64,000 nt of DNA, from assembly GCA_963726125.1 (NCBI GenBank), contig CAVSBG010000019.1:62001-126000 (forward strand), given 5' to 3'. Numbering within the stretch: the stretch's first letter is position 1; every line of letters starts with the position of its first letter. Source of the DNA: JAMXLO01 sp963726125 (lineage in GTDB: Bacteria; Pseudomonadota; Alphaproteobacteria; Acetobacterales; Acetobacteraceae). Below are positions 1-8,850 of the stretch, piece by piece. The notes under the pieces were generated by a model. The model worked only from the letters and a program-made list of their open reading frames with translations. It was not told where the DNA came from and searched no databases. A program made the position numbers and the translations under genes.

Positions 1-339
1 GGGGCGATGTCCAGCGCCTGCCGATACATCATGACCGCGTGGCAAAATCTGACCTGTCATGAAGAATATTCGGCTGCCACGCTGGGCAAATACCGCACAC
101 CGAGTTCCGCCATCGATTGAGCCTGTTCCAGCAGCCCCAGCGTCCGCAGTCTGCAGGCCAGGTTAGCGTAGGCAGCTCCAAATTCTGGCGCGAGCTGTAG
201 GCACGCAACGAATGCCTCCACCGCTTCTACAGGTCGCCCCGTCTTGATGAGCGCGTTACCAAGATTGAAATGAGGAGGGAAGCAGTCGGGCGGTGATAAT
301 TGGTGGATACCGATTGACACCCCCTTAACGTGCTGCATC
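1..339 (-). pseudogene. TPR-repeat protein remnant, runs off left edge
   Basis: Reading leftwards from about 330, the translation contains clear tetratricopeptide motifs (HFNLGNALIKTGRPVEAVEAF, then AAYANLACRLRTLG). A TGA stops the frame at 57-59. The same frame then continues to the window edge with another TPR-like stretch (YRQALDIAP), but the spacing between the two motifs is about seven residues too short. The 5' part ends exactly where a small mobile element is inserted (340-555), and no TPR sequence is recognisable on its far side. TPR proteins are protein-binding scaffolds; the partner here is unknown. I read this as a decayed gene interrupted by an insertion. The left edge prevents judging the rest. 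Confidence 0.55.
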
Positions 340-565
340 CAGGGCAATCGGGTGAACAGGCAGGCAGGTAAGGAAACAAGGTTCCGCACGGAGGTCGCGG
401 AGATTCAAACCACCAAGGGCCACTGAGAAACAAAATGCACCGCTTCGCGCGAAGTACTACAGACCTTTCCGTGGCCCCCGGTGGCTTCGCCTGACTCGGT
501 GACCTCAGTGCGAAACCTTCCTTTGCTTTATTGTCAGGTTCACCCGATTGCCCTGGGTGCTGCAT
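330..565. mobile_element. MITE-like element, copy A, with 10-bp target duplication
   Basis: The 216-bp element (340-555) begins CAGGGCAATCGGGTG and ends with its exact reverse complement CACCCGATTGCCCTG. It is bounded by a perfect 10-bp direct repeat, GTGCTGCATC, at 330-339 and 556-565. The arms continue as an imperfect long hairpin, and the centre carries GCTTCGCGCGAAG. No coding capacity is apparent. Copies B (40364) and C (53946) share the ends and the centre. This architecture is that of a miniature inverted-repeat element moved in trans by a transposase not present in the window. The CAGG end and the 8-10 bp duplication recall the ISAs1 family from memory; this is not verified. Confidence 0.85.
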
Positions 566-736
566 CGCCCTTCCGCGGGCCGCCATCAGCGCGGTGGCCT
601 GACGGCTCTGAATGTCTAGCACGAGACCCGACCAGCCAGTGCCCGTCACCAGTGGCGCTCCCGGCACCGCTCGTGACGCGGAGACAGAACGTGGCCATGC
701 TGTTCGGATGCAGCGCAACCCTCAATCGGACCGACG

Positions 737-901
737 ATGATCAGCGACACTCCGGTGCATGACTGGCTGCGGCCGCGGCTGGCCGAACTGGTACAACAGG
801 CAGAGCGCGCCGGCTTCCTGCGGGAGGCCGTGGTTGCCGTGATCATGGATCTGATCACGGCACCACCGTACGACGACGACGCCGTGCCGCCGGTTGAATG
901 A
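737..901 (+). CDS. small conserved-looking protein, 54 aa
   Basis: ATG at 737 opens a 54-residue frame (MISDTPVHDWLRPRLAELV...) ending in TGA at 899-901, directly abutting the convergent glycosyltransferase stop at 902. The protein is amphipathic and acidic, with a predicted helix-rich body (WLRPRLAELVQQAERAGF) and a DDD cluster near the C-terminus. The compact fit between neighbours and the GC-rich third positions argue for a real gene. No purine-rich ribosome site stands out just upstream, and I do not recognise a family. It resembles short helical proteins of unknown function seen in acetic acid bacteria, but that is an impression only. Confidence 0.5.
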   Translation: MISDTPVHDWLRPRLAELVQQAERAGFLREAVVAVIMDLITAPPYDDDAVPPVE

Positions 902-1954
902 TCAGGTCACGACGCGCAGCGCCGGACGTGTCTTGACAGCGAGGCGCCGGTACAGGCCGAGGTAGTCCTCCGCCATGCGTTCGGCTGAGAAGCGGATCTC
1001 GAACCGGCGGCGCACCACGCCGCGTGACAGGCGACCGACCCGGCCAACCGCCGCCACCGCCTGCGCTTCGTCGTCGACAATGAAGCCGGTGACGCCATGC
1101 TCGATGATCTCGGGGACTGAACCGCGATTGAACGCGATGACCGGGGTGCCGCAGGCCATCGCCTCGATCATCACGAGGCCGAATGGCTCGGGCCAGTCTA
1201 TCGGCACCAGCAACGCGATCGCGCCACTGAGGAATGCGGGCTTTTCCGCGTCGGTGATCTCGCCGATCAGTTCGACGCTGGTTCCGTCGACCATCGGCTC
1301 GATCACGTCGCGGAAATAGGCTTCATCGACGCGGTCCACCTTGGCAGCGATCTTCAATGGAATGCCGGCCTCGCGCGCGATGCGGATCGCCCGGTCGGGC
1401 CGCTTTTCCGGACAGATCCGCCCGAGGAAGGCGAGGTAGTTGGGCGCGATCGGTTGCGGCGTCAGCAGGTCCTCGGGCAATCCGTGATGGATGGTGGCGA
1501 CAAAATTGGCGTTTGGCAGGGGTGCACGCTGGGCATCGGAAATCGAAACGAGCGGTACCTCAGGGAAGCAATCGTAGACCGGCCGCAGCTCCGGCAGATC
1601 GAGCCGGCCATGCAGGGTGGTGAGAAACGGCGTGGGCTGCCGGCTGAACAGTGCGAACGGCCAATAGTCGAGATGACAATGCAGGATGTCGAATTCGTTG
1701 GCCCGATTGCATACGTGCTCGAGCATCAGCATGTGCGGCGCCATGGCATCCCGCAGCGACGGATCGAACCGCAAGGCACTCGGCCACATCGGGACCAGCT
1801 CGGCGGTGGTGCGTAAATCGCCACTCGCGAACAGCGTGACGTCATGGCCCATCGCCACGAGATGCTCGGTCAGGAAGGACACGACACGCTCCGTCCCGCC
1901 ATAGAGCCGCGGCGGGACAGATTCAGTCAGTGGAGCGATTTGGGCGATCCGCAT
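902..1954 (-). CDS. GT4-family glycosyltransferase
   Basis: The 350-aa protein has the GT-B fold layout of family 4. The N-terminal acceptor half starts MRIAQIAPL and has the GGTER loop near residue 20. The nucleotide-sugar half carries the retaining-enzyme EX7E motif (EPFGLVMIEAMACGTPV, around residue 255). It would transfer a sugar from an activated donor in the cytoplasm; substrate cannot be read from sequence. The ATG at 1954 is chosen because AAAGG lies about ten bases upstream and the homology begins there. It is divergent from otsA with about 260 bp between starts, so the two may share a control region. The context suggests a role in trehalose or surface glycan synthesis. Confidence 0.88.
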   Translation of the reverse strand: MRIAQIAPLTESVPPRLYGGTERVVSFLTEHLVAMGHDVTLFASGDLRTTAELVPMWPSALRFDPSLRDAMAPHMLMLEHVCNRANEFDILHCHLDYWPFALFSRQPTPFLTTLHGRLDLPELRPVYDCFPEVPLVSISDAQRAPLPNANFVATIHHGLPEDLLTPQPIAPNYLAFLGRICPEKRPDRAIRIAREAGIPLKIAAKVDRVDEAYFRDVIEPMVDGTSVELIGEITDAEKPAFLSGAIALLVPIDWPEPFGLVMIEAMACGTPVIAFNRGSVPEIIEHGVTGFIVDDEAQAVAAVGRVGRLSRGVVRRRFEIRFSAERMAEDYLGLYRRLAVKTRPALRVVT

Positions 1955-2216
1955 AATCGTCGTGCCTTTCGGGTGCAATGTGAGTTGAGTGGTCCCAATC
2001 TCGCGAGCAGTTCAGGCTTTTCTGCGGCGGACCGCGCCACAGCACCGCCGCGCTCGGCGTTGGTTAACCAATGTCACGTCGAAGTGACATGGCGCGCTTC
2101 CCCGCTGCGGTATCGTTGTGCGTTGACCCCTTGCCGCGCCCCGGAACCCGGGATTGCGCGGTCTATCGTGCCGCCTGCGTGCCGAATGCGTGAGTGCGCG
2201 GGCGCGAGGAGGTTGT

Positions 2217-3621
2217 GTGGCGCGTCTTGTCGTTGTCTCCAATCGGGTCCCGCTCCCCTCGGAGCGGGGGCCACGGGCTGGTGGGCTGGCCGTCGCATTG
2301 GCGGACGCGCTGCGGCCCGGCTCGCTGTGGTTCGGTTGGAGCGGCCGACGCGCCAGCGGCAATGCGGAGCCGCGGCTGCAACGGGCGGACGGCATCGGCT
2401 ACGCGACGATCGATCTGTCCGAGGCGGAATATCGATCGTTCTATGTAAACTTCGCCAATGGAGCGCTGTGGCCGCTGTTGCACTTCAGGCTCGGCCTGGT
2501 CGACTTCCGGCGCGAGGACTACGAGGGCTATCGCACAGTCAACCGGCGCTTCGCGGAGGCGCTGCGGCCATTGCTGCGCCCGGATGACGTGATCTGGGTG
2601 CACGACTATCACCTGTTCCCGCTGGGCGAGGAGTTGCGCCGCCTGGGAGTCGCGCAATCGCATCGGGTTCTTCCTGCACACGCCATTCGTGCCCCCTGCC
2701 CTGCTCCACGCGTTGCCGCGCGCGGCGGAGCTGCTGCTTTCGATGTGTTCCTATGACGTGGTGGGATTTCATACGCGGACCTATCGGCAGGCGTTCCTGG
2801 ATTGTGTGCGCGAGATCCTCGGCGTTCCCAGAACTGGCGAAGGTCGCTTTTTGCATAACGGGCGGCACGTGCAGGCCATCGTCGATCCCATCGGCATCGA
2901 TGCCGATGGTTTTGCCGCAGTCGCGGCGCATGCGGCGGACAACGCCGAAACGCGGCGGCTGCACGAGAGCCTCGGCGATCGGGCGCTCGCCATTGGCGTT
3001 GATCGGCTCGACTACTCGAAAGGGCTGGTTAACCGGTTCGAAGCGTTCGGCCGCCTGCTTGGGCGTTATCCCGAGCATCTTCGCCACGTCAGCTTCCTGC
3101 AGATTGCGGCACGGTCGCGCGAGGAATCCAGCAGCTATCAACGACTGCGGCGTGAGCTCGATCGCATCGTGGGCGACACCAACGGGCGGTTCTCGGAATT
3201 CGACTGGGTGCCGCTGCGCTACATGACCAACACGGTGCGGCGGGAACTGCTTGCGGGCTTCTTCCGCCTCGCGCGCGTCGGCGTGGTTACGCCGCTGCGT
3301 GACGGCATGAACCTGGTGGCCAAGGAGTATATCGCAGCACAGGACCCAACTGATCCCGGCGTGCTGATCCTTTCGCGCTTTGCGGGCGCAGCCGAAGACA
3401 TGACTGAGGCGCTGCTCGTGAACCCGTTCGATCCGGACGAGATTGCCGAGGCGATGCATGAAAGCCTGCTGATGTCGTTGTCGGAGCGATTGCGACGGTA
3501 CCACGCTTTGCGTGCATGCGTATGGCATACGACGGCGAGCAAGTATTGCGCGACGTTCATGTCGTACCTGGAGCACGAGGAACGTCCGGTGCCTCGGTTC
3601 CGGTTGGAGATCGCATCGTAG
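2217..3621 (+). CDS. otsA: trehalose-6-phosphate synthase, one apparent frameshift
   Basis: This GT20 enzyme joins glucose from UDP-glucose (or a related donor) to glucose-6-phosphate in trehalose synthesis. The start is GTG at 2217, preceded by AGGAGG at 2207-2212. Seen: RLVVVSNRVPLP, the GGLA loop, WVHDYHL, GVDRLDYSKGL, LRDGMNLVAKEY. The N-terminal part is in one frame up to about 2650. The rest, starting NRIGFFLHTPFVPP, is in the next frame. Removing one base around 2651-2655 (CGCGC) gives a seamless 467-aa protein of normal length. All catalytic motifs are intact, so a sequence error or a very recent mutation is likelier than decay. No otsB phosphatase is visible here. Confidence 0.85.
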
Positions 3622-3717
3622 GTCGCGTAGTCGTGAAGCGATCGCAGTGGCAATGACAACGAAGCGCCATGATCGGCCGATATTTACGCCGCGCGTCGAC
3701 AAGGAGATGTCACTATT

Positions 3718-4017
3718 ATGCCGCGACTGATTGGACCTATCGCACTTGCGCTCGGGGCTTCATTGGCCTTGGCGGGGTGCACCGATCCCTACGATCCCGG
3801 CCAGCGCGCCGTTGGTGGCGGGCTGCTGGGCGCCGGCGCGGGCGCGGCGATTGGCGGCATTGCCGGTGGTGGGCGCGGCGCGGCGACCGGCGCTCTGATC
3901 GGTGGCGCGGTTGGCGCTGTCGGCGGTGCGGCGACGACACCGCAACGGCCACCGCCGCCTGGTTATTACTCGCCGCCGCCTCCGGGCTACGGCTACGGTC
4001 CGCCGCCCAGCTACTGA
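3718..4017 (+). CDS. glycine-zipper lipoprotein, 99 aa
   Basis: The N-terminus is a lipoprotein signal with lipobox LAGC (Cys at about residue 20), so the mature protein is expected to be lipidated and anchored to a membrane facing the periplasm. The middle is a Gly/Ala-rich glycine-zipper segment with repeated GGA/GAAIGGIAGG units, typical of small membrane-associated proteins such as the SlyB/OsmB-like group. The C-terminus is Pro/Tyr-rich (PPPPGYYSPPPPGYGYG). AAGGAGAT lies 8-15 bases upstream of the ATG. Its last seven bases overlap the convergent SMP-30 gene. Exact role unknown; envelope integrity or stress is the usual guess for this class. Confidence 0.85.
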   Translation: MPRLIGPIALALGASLALAGCTDPYDPGQRAVGGGLLGAGAGAAIGGIAGGGRGAATGALIGGAVGAVGGAATTPQRPPPPGYYSPPPPGYGYGPPPSY

Positions 4018-4880
4018 TCGGCGAACATGGCAACCGGTGCGCCGACCGCTGGCGCATCGATGCGGAACAGCCCGCCGAGGGCTGGGTAGTGTTGCAGATC
4101 CTCGGCGGATTTCCCCTCGCGCAGCGACGTCACGTAGAGATGCTTCTCGGCGAAGCAGGGCATGGTTGGTCCAGGCACCGGGAATGGCAGCTTGTGCAGC
4201 AGCTTGCCGGCGGGTGAGAAGCAGTTGATGCACCCCGCCGAGGGTCCGGCCGACCAGTAGTTTCCCTGTGCATCCGTTGCGGCGCCGTCGGGGCGGCCTT
4301 CCTCGTTGGTCAGCGTGGCGACGATGCGATGATTGGCAAGATTGCCGGTTTGGACGTCGAAGTCCCAGGCCTCGATGAAGGGGCCGTGCGTGTCGGAGTG
4401 GTACATGGTGCGGCCGTCCGGCGACCAGGCCAAGCCGTTGGAAACCGCGTAGCCCTCGGCTTTGCGTTCGGTGCGACCGTCGGGCGTGATGCGGTAGAGG
4501 AAGGCGGTCTTCTGGCGTGGCGTGCGTTCGTCCATGCTGCCGACCCAGAAGCAGCCGTCGGGGCCGACCTTACCGTCGTTGAAACGGTTGGTCGGCGGTT
4601 CGTCTACCGGTTTGCTCAAGGGCTCGATCGATTTGGTGCGCGGGTCGAACAGCACGGCGTGGTGGCGTAGCGCGACAACGAGACGTCCGGAGCGGCACAG
4701 GCCGAAGCTGCCGACCACCTCGGGGAAGTCCCAGGATGTCCGGGCATTGTCGTCCACCGAGAGGGCGTTGATGCGCTTGCCGGGGATGTCGCAGAACAGC
4801 AGGCGGCGGGTGGACGGATCCCACACGGGGGACTCGGCGACGCCGCAACGGGAATCCCAGACGAGTTCGAATTCGGCCAT
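4011..4880 (-). CDS. SMP-30/gluconolactonase-family protein
   Basis: The 289-aa six-bladed beta-propeller of the SMP-30/LRE family is a metal-dependent lactonase that hydrolyses sugar lactones. The expected landmarks are present: N-terminal Glu in AESPVWD, NRFNDGKVGPDGCFWVGSM, SNGLAWSPDGRTMY and GRPDGAATDAQGNYW, which supply the metal-binding Glu, Asn and Asp residues. ATG at 4880 is preferred over longer frames because GGGAGG sits eight bases upstream. It is followed on the other strand by a GC-rich palindrome. No sugar-degradation partner is adjacent, so the substrate stays open. Confidence 0.88.
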   Translation of the reverse strand: MAEFELVWDSRCGVAESPVWDPSTRRLLFCDIPGKRINALSVDDNARTSWDFPEVVGSFGLCRSGRLVVALRHHAVLFDPRTKSIEPLSKPVDEPPTNRFNDGKVGPDGCFWVGSMDERTPRQKTAFLYRITPDGRTERKAEGYAVSNGLAWSPDGRTMYHSDTHGPFIEAWDFDVQTGNLANHRIVATLTNEEGRPDGAATDAQGNYWSAGPSAGCINCFSPAGKLLHKLPFPVPGPTMPCFAEKHLYVTSLREGKSAEDLQHYPALGGLFRIDAPAVGAPVAMFADQ

Positions 4881-4977
4881 GACAAATGCCTCCCTGCACG
4901 CGTCGGATGCTGGGGAAATGCGCGGCGTTTTTCCGGCTGGCGTCAAGTGGTGCGGGAGGAAGTCCAGGACGACCAAA

Positions 4978-5065
4978 CCTCCCCCTCCCCTTGCGGGGAG
5001 GGTGGGGGAGGGGTGCGCGCGGCCCCCTCCCCCTTCCCCCCTCCCGCAAGGGGAGGGGGAGTGCC
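4978..5065. repeat. GC-rich palindromic repeat (family copy 1)
   Basis: Two inverted arms built on CCCCCTCCCCTTGCGGGGAGG and its complement flank a short spacer. The structure lies between the starts/ends of two minus-strand genes and could act as a hairpin terminator or RNA stabiliser for asnB. Further copies are at 7903, 15946, 44446, 46604, 48593 and 49848. Confidence 0.8.
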
Positions 5066-5078
5066 AAACTAAACCTAC

Positions 5079-6842
5079 TCAGGTAGCAGCCAGCGTCTGG
5101 AACACGTCGCCGGCCGGCGGCAGCGCCAGGATATGGCGGCGGTGCCACAGCGCGTAAAACAGTAGCTTCCAGGCGGCGAAGCCGTGCCGCCAGCGGCGGA
5201 TATTGGCGAACAGCAGGCGGACCTTGGCGGGGTCGGCGATCTCGGCGATGCCCGGCTGTGCAGCGACCAGCGGCCCAAGCCGAGACCCCTGGCCCTTGAT
5301 CCATTCGCCCACCGGCACAGTGAAGCCTTGCTTGGGGGCGAACGGACGCGCGATCGGCAGATGCTTCTCCAGCCACTTGCGCAGGATCCACTTGCCGACG
5401 CCGTCGCGGAGCTTCATCGCGTCGGGCAGGCGGAACGCCGCCTTGGCGATGCCGGGGTCGAGGAACGGCGTGCGGCCCTCGACCGCGTGCGCCATCAGGC
5501 AGCGGTCGAGCTTCAGCAGCAGGTCGTGCGGCAGCCAGTCGGCCATGTCGGTGGCCTGCGCCGCGGCCAGACGTGAACGGCCACCTTCCGCGGCCTCCAC
5601 CTCCGCCGCGGCGATGCCGTCGCGCCAGGAGGCGGGGCGGGTCCGCAGCACATCCACGCGGTCGAAACTGCCGCGCGCCCACATGGTTCTGCCGCCGAGC
5701 CACCAGGGCCGCATGGCGCTGCGGTAGCGGCCATAGCCGGCGAAGATCTCGTCGCCGCCCTCCCCGCTCAGCACGACCTTCACGTCCTGGCGCGCGCGCT
5801 GGGCAAGGAACCAGGTCGGGATGATAGCGTAATCCGCCGCTGGATCGTCCATGCAGCCGACGATCTCGGGCAAGTGCTCCCACACCATCTTTTCGTTGAT
5901 CTCGATAGACTCGTGCTTTGCGCCGAGCGCCTTCGCGACGGTCGCGGCGTGCTCCCGTTCGTCAGCGGCACCGGGGGCGTCGAAACCGGCGGTATAAGCC
6001 AGCACGGGTTGGCTGTTCAGGCGCGCCATCATCGCGAGCAGCGTGGAGCTATCGATACCGCCGGACAGGAACATGCCGTACGGCACGTCGGCGCGCTGAT
6101 GCAGATCGACACTTTCCTCCAGCGCGCGATCGAGACGCAGCAACGCCTCGTCTTCATCGATGTTCTCGGGACCGCCTTCGGGAATGTGCGAGACACGGCG
6201 GCGATCGAGGATGTGCCCGTCCGCGCAAGTGATGGTTTCGCCAGGCAGCAGACGCTGGATACCCTCGAAGATCGTTTCTGTGCCCGTGGTGAATTGCAGT
6301 TGCAGCAGCTCCTCGCGCGCCGCCGGACGGACGGTGCGCGGGGCGAGGCCGGCGGCCAGCAGCGCCTGCGGCTCGGAAGCGAAGGCGAGGCCGTTGCCAG
6401 TCTGCGTGATGTAGAGCGGCTTGATGCCGAATGCGTCGCGGGTTAGCGTCACTGTGCGCTGGACGCGCTCGTGGATCGCGATCGCGTACATGCCGCGCAG
6501 GTGCTGCGCGTAGTCGGCACCTTCGCGTAGCCACAGATGCAAAGGCGGCTCGCAGTCGCTGTTGGTGGCGAAGGTGACGCCGGGCATGGCGACACGGAGC
6601 TCGCGGTAATTGTAGATCTCGCCATTGCAGACCAGCGTCGCGGGGCCGGCGAACAGCGGCTGGTCGCCGGTGATCAGGTCGATGATGGCCAGGCGGTTGT
6701 GCACCAGCGCGACGCGGCCGACGACGGCGTGGCCGGTGCCATCGGGACCGCGGTGTTCCAGCGTGTCGATCAGTCGCGACAGCATGGCGGGATCGGGCGG
6801 CGGTGCGCCGGGAGCGAGGATCAGGCCGGCGATGCCGCACAT
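5079..6842 (-). CDS. asnB: glutamine-hydrolysing asparagine synthetase
   Basis: This 587-aa class B enzyme transfers glutamine amide nitrogen to an aspartyl-AMP-type intermediate. Cys2 follows the start Met (MCGIAGL), the N-terminal nucleophile of the glutaminase domain, with LVHNRLAIIDL and NGEIYNYREL downstream. The synthetase domain shows the PP-loop SGGIDSST near residue 260 and GEGGDEIFAGYGRY. Its ATG overlaps the TGA of the upstream glycosyltransferase by one base, implying translational coupling. Paired with a glycosyltransferase, the enzyme may amidate a sugar or peptidic part of a surface polymer rather than make free asparagine; that is inference. Confidence 0.9.
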   Translation of the reverse strand: MCGIAGLILAPGAPPPDPAMLSRLIDTLEHRGPDGTGHAVVGRVALVHNRLAIIDLITGDQPLFAGPATLVCNGEIYNYRELRVAMPGVTFATNSDCEPPLHLWLREGADYAQHLRGMYAIAIHERVQRTVTLTRDAFGIKPLYITQTGNGLAFASEPQALLAAGLAPRTVRPAAREELLQLQFTTGTETIFEGIQRLLPGETITCADGHILDRRRVSHIPEGGPENIDEDEALLRLDRALEESVDLHQRADVPYGMFLSGGIDSSTLLAMMARLNSQPVLAYTAGFDAPGAADEREHAATVAKALGAKHESIEINEKMVWEHLPEIVGCMDDPAADYAIIPTWFLAQRARQDVKVVLSGEGGDEIFAGYGRYRSAMRPWWLGGRTMWARGSFDRVDVLRTRPASWRDGIAAAEVEAAEGGRSRLAAAQATDMADWLPHDLLLKLDRCLMAHAVEGRTPFLDPGIAKAAFRLPDAMKLRDGVGKWILRKWLEKHLPIARPFAPKQGFTVPVGEWIKGQGSRLGPLVAAQPGIAEIADPAKVRLLFANIRRWRHGFAAWKLLFYALWHRRHILALPPAGDVFQTLAAT

Positions 6843-7861
6843 CAGGGTTTCTCCACGGTCGTGAGGAACTGCTGCCAGTGCGCCACAACGGGCGCCTCGG
6901 CGAATTCGGATACGTAGCGGACACGGCCCGCTGCGGCCAAGCTCCTTGCACGGGCGGTGTCGCTAAACAAGGAGCTGACGGCGGCGGCGAGAGCCCCTGG
7001 GTCCTCGGGAGGGATCAGGATGCCGTCGGCGTCGGCTGTAATCAGTTCGCGGGGGCCGTCCGTGGTGGTGGCGACGACGGGACGGCCGGCGGACCAGGCT
7101 TCCAGCACCACGTTGCCCAGCGGTTCGTGGCGAGAGGAGCAGACCAGGAGGTCGGCCGCGGCCAGCAATGCGGCGGTATCGGCGCGCCAGCCCAGAAGAT
7201 GCAGGCGGTCGGCGACGCCTTCGGCTTCGGCAAGCGCATGGAGGGAACGGCGTTCGGGGCCCTCGCCGGCGATCAGGACATGGACGCCGGTCAGCGCGGG
7301 CATGGCACGGACCAGGATGTCGAACGCCTTGTTACGGTGCAGACGGCCGAGGGCGAGGACCAGCGGGGTGGCGGGCGGCAGGCCGAGTGCCGCAGGAGTG
7401 GCGTTCGCCATGTCGGGGGAAAAGTTCGGCAGGTAGTGCAGTCGCGCGGCTGGCCAACCCTGGGCGGCAATCCAATCGACGATGGCGCGAGTGTTGCCGA
7501 CCAGGTGGTCGCAGTGGCGGAAATTCCGCAGGTCGTAGTAGCCGCCGAGGCGGCCGACCAGGACCCAGTCGCCTTGTGGCGTGAAGCGCGCCGCGCGGCT
7601 CATCCAGGCAACCGTGACGCGGGGCGCGAAATGTCGGAGGGCGGCTCCGACGCGGGGGCCGGTCAGCAGGTCGAGGGGACCGCCGAAGCGAAACTGCAGA
7701 GGGACCAGGCCAGCGCCGGTCAGGCGGTCGGCCCGGGAGGCGTTGCGACGGATGATCGGCAGCACGGTGTCGCCAGCATGCGCGAGCGCGATTGTAAGAC
7801 GCTCGAAGAATAGTTCGGCGCCGCCAGCGGACGCTCCGGCCATGACCTGCGCGACGTTCAT
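6842..7861 (-). CDS. GT4-family glycosyltransferase
   Basis: The 339-aa protein starts MNVAQVMAGASAGGAELFFERL, a typical GT4 N-terminus with the GGAE loop. The donor half has GRLHRNKAFDILVRAM and the EX7E segment EPLGNVVLEAWSAGRPVV. The ATG at 7861 fits the family N-terminus; the frame is open further upstream but crosses a GC-rich palindrome fragment. It is the first gene of a two-gene operon with asnB (TGATG overlap at 6840-6844). It probably acts on the cytoplasmic face of the inner membrane in glycan assembly. Substrate unknown. Confidence 0.87.
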   Translation of the reverse strand: MNVAQVMAGASAGGAELFFERLTIALAHAGDTVLPIIRRNASRADRLTGAGLVPLQFRFGGPLDLLTGPRVGAALRHFAPRVTVAWMSRAARFTPQGDWVLVGRLGGYYDLRNFRHCDHLVGNTRAIVDWIAAQGWPAARLHYLPNFSPDMANATPAALGLPPATPLVLALGRLHRNKAFDILVRAMPALTGVHVLIAGEGPERRSLHALAEAEGVADRLHLLGWRADTAALLAAADLLVCSSRHEPLGNVVLEAWSAGRPVVATTTDGPRELITADADGILIPPEDPGALAAAVSSLFSDTARARSLAAAGRVRYVSEFAEAPVVAHWQQFLTTVEKP

Positions 7862-7902
7862 GCGGTGGCTGCGGCAGGAGTGGGTCCGAGTTGCTGGATG
7901 CA

Positions 7903-7945
7903 CCCCCTCCCTGGCCTCCCCCGCTTCGCTGGAGAGGGGGTGTGA
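7903..7945. repeat. GC-rich palindromic repeat, short copy
   Basis: CCCCCTCCCTGGCCTCCCCC followed by GCTTCGCTGGAGAGGGGGTG forms a single hairpin between two divergent genes. It belongs to the same family as the longer palindromes elsewhere in the window. Confidence 0.65.
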
Positions 7946-8034
7946 CGTGGGCGTTGATGGATGATGGAACTGATCACGGCGGCGACGCTTTAGCACTTCT
8001 TGCGACATGCGGCGCCAAGGCCCACTGTTTCTCC

Positions 8035-8850
8035 ATGACACGACTGGCAGCACTGCCCGATCGGGGTGTGATCGAAGTGAGCGGAGAGGATCGCGTCAGC
8101 TTCCTCCAGGGCCTGGTGTCGAACGATGTCGCGGCGGCCGCTCCCGGTCGCGCCGTGTGGGCTGCATTTTTGACGCCGCAGGGCAAATGGCTCGCGGACT
8201 TCTTCATCATCTCGGACGCCGAACGGCTGTTGCTGGACTGCGAGCGCGCCCAGGCGCCAGCGTTGCTGCAAAGGCTGTCGCGGTTTCGGCTACGCTCCAA
8301 GGTCGCCTTGCGCCCCGCTGATGAACTTTGCGTCTACGCCGCCTGGGACGGCGCTCCGCCCCAGACGGCGATCTTCGCGCCGGATCCTCGCCTGGAGGAG
8401 GCGGGTTGGCGGGTGCTGTCCCCGACGCCGTTGCCGACCACGGCGCTGGAACAGGACTGGGTGCGGCATCGACTGGCACTCGGGCTGCCGGACGGCTCGC
8501 GCGACATGGAACCGGAGAAGACGGTGCTGCTGGAAGCCGGTTTCGACGAGTTGCACGGCGTGTCCTGGACCAAGGGTTGCTACATGGGTCAGGAACTCAC
8601 CGCCCGGACCAAGTATCGCGGTCTGCTGAAGCGGCGGCTGGTGCCGGTGGCGGTTGACGGCACTCTGCCGGCATCGGGCACGCCGGTGCTGCGTGACGGC
8701 GCGGAGGTGGGCACCATGCGTTCGGGCCTCGGGCAGGCGGGACTGGCGGTGCTGCGCATCGATGCGTTGCGCGATGTGCTTTCCTGCGGTGAGGCGACCC
8801 TGACCGCGCGCGTGCCCGCATGGATGTTACTGCCGGAGAGCGTGGCGTGA
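8035..8850 (+). CDS. ygfZ: YgfZ/GcvT-like folate-binding protein
   Basis: The 271-aa protein has the family signature KGCYMGQELTAR (around residue 185), with the conserved Cys of YgfZ. YgfZ proteins bind tetrahydrofolate and support repair or assembly of certain Fe-S enzymes in the cytoplasm. Other conserved segments: FLQGLVSNDV near the N-terminus and the C-terminal barrel. The ATG at 8035 matches the family start MTRLAALPDRGVIEVSG. The stop overlaps the GTG of the next gene (GTGA), indicating co-translation. Length is normal for alphaproteobacterial members. Confidence 0.88.
   Translation: MTRLAALPDRGVIEVSGEDRVSFLQGLVSNDVAAAAPGRAVWAAFLTPQGKWLADFFIISDAERLLLDCERAQAPALLQRLSRFRLRSKVALRPADELCVYAAWDGAPPQTAIFAPDPRLEEAGWRVLSPTPLPTTALEQDWVRHRLALGLPDGSRDMEPEKTVLLEAGFDELHGVSWTKGCYMGQELTARTKYRGLLKRRLVPVAVDGTLPASGTPVLRDGAEVGTMRSGLGQAGLAVLRIDALRDVLSCGEATLTARVPAWMLLPESVA

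Noticed and set aside
4570..5883. Minus-strand frame crossing asnB 3' end, the palindrome and the SMP-30 gene
   Set aside because: Arg/Pro-rich, passes through a non-coding palindrome, different frame from the real genes.
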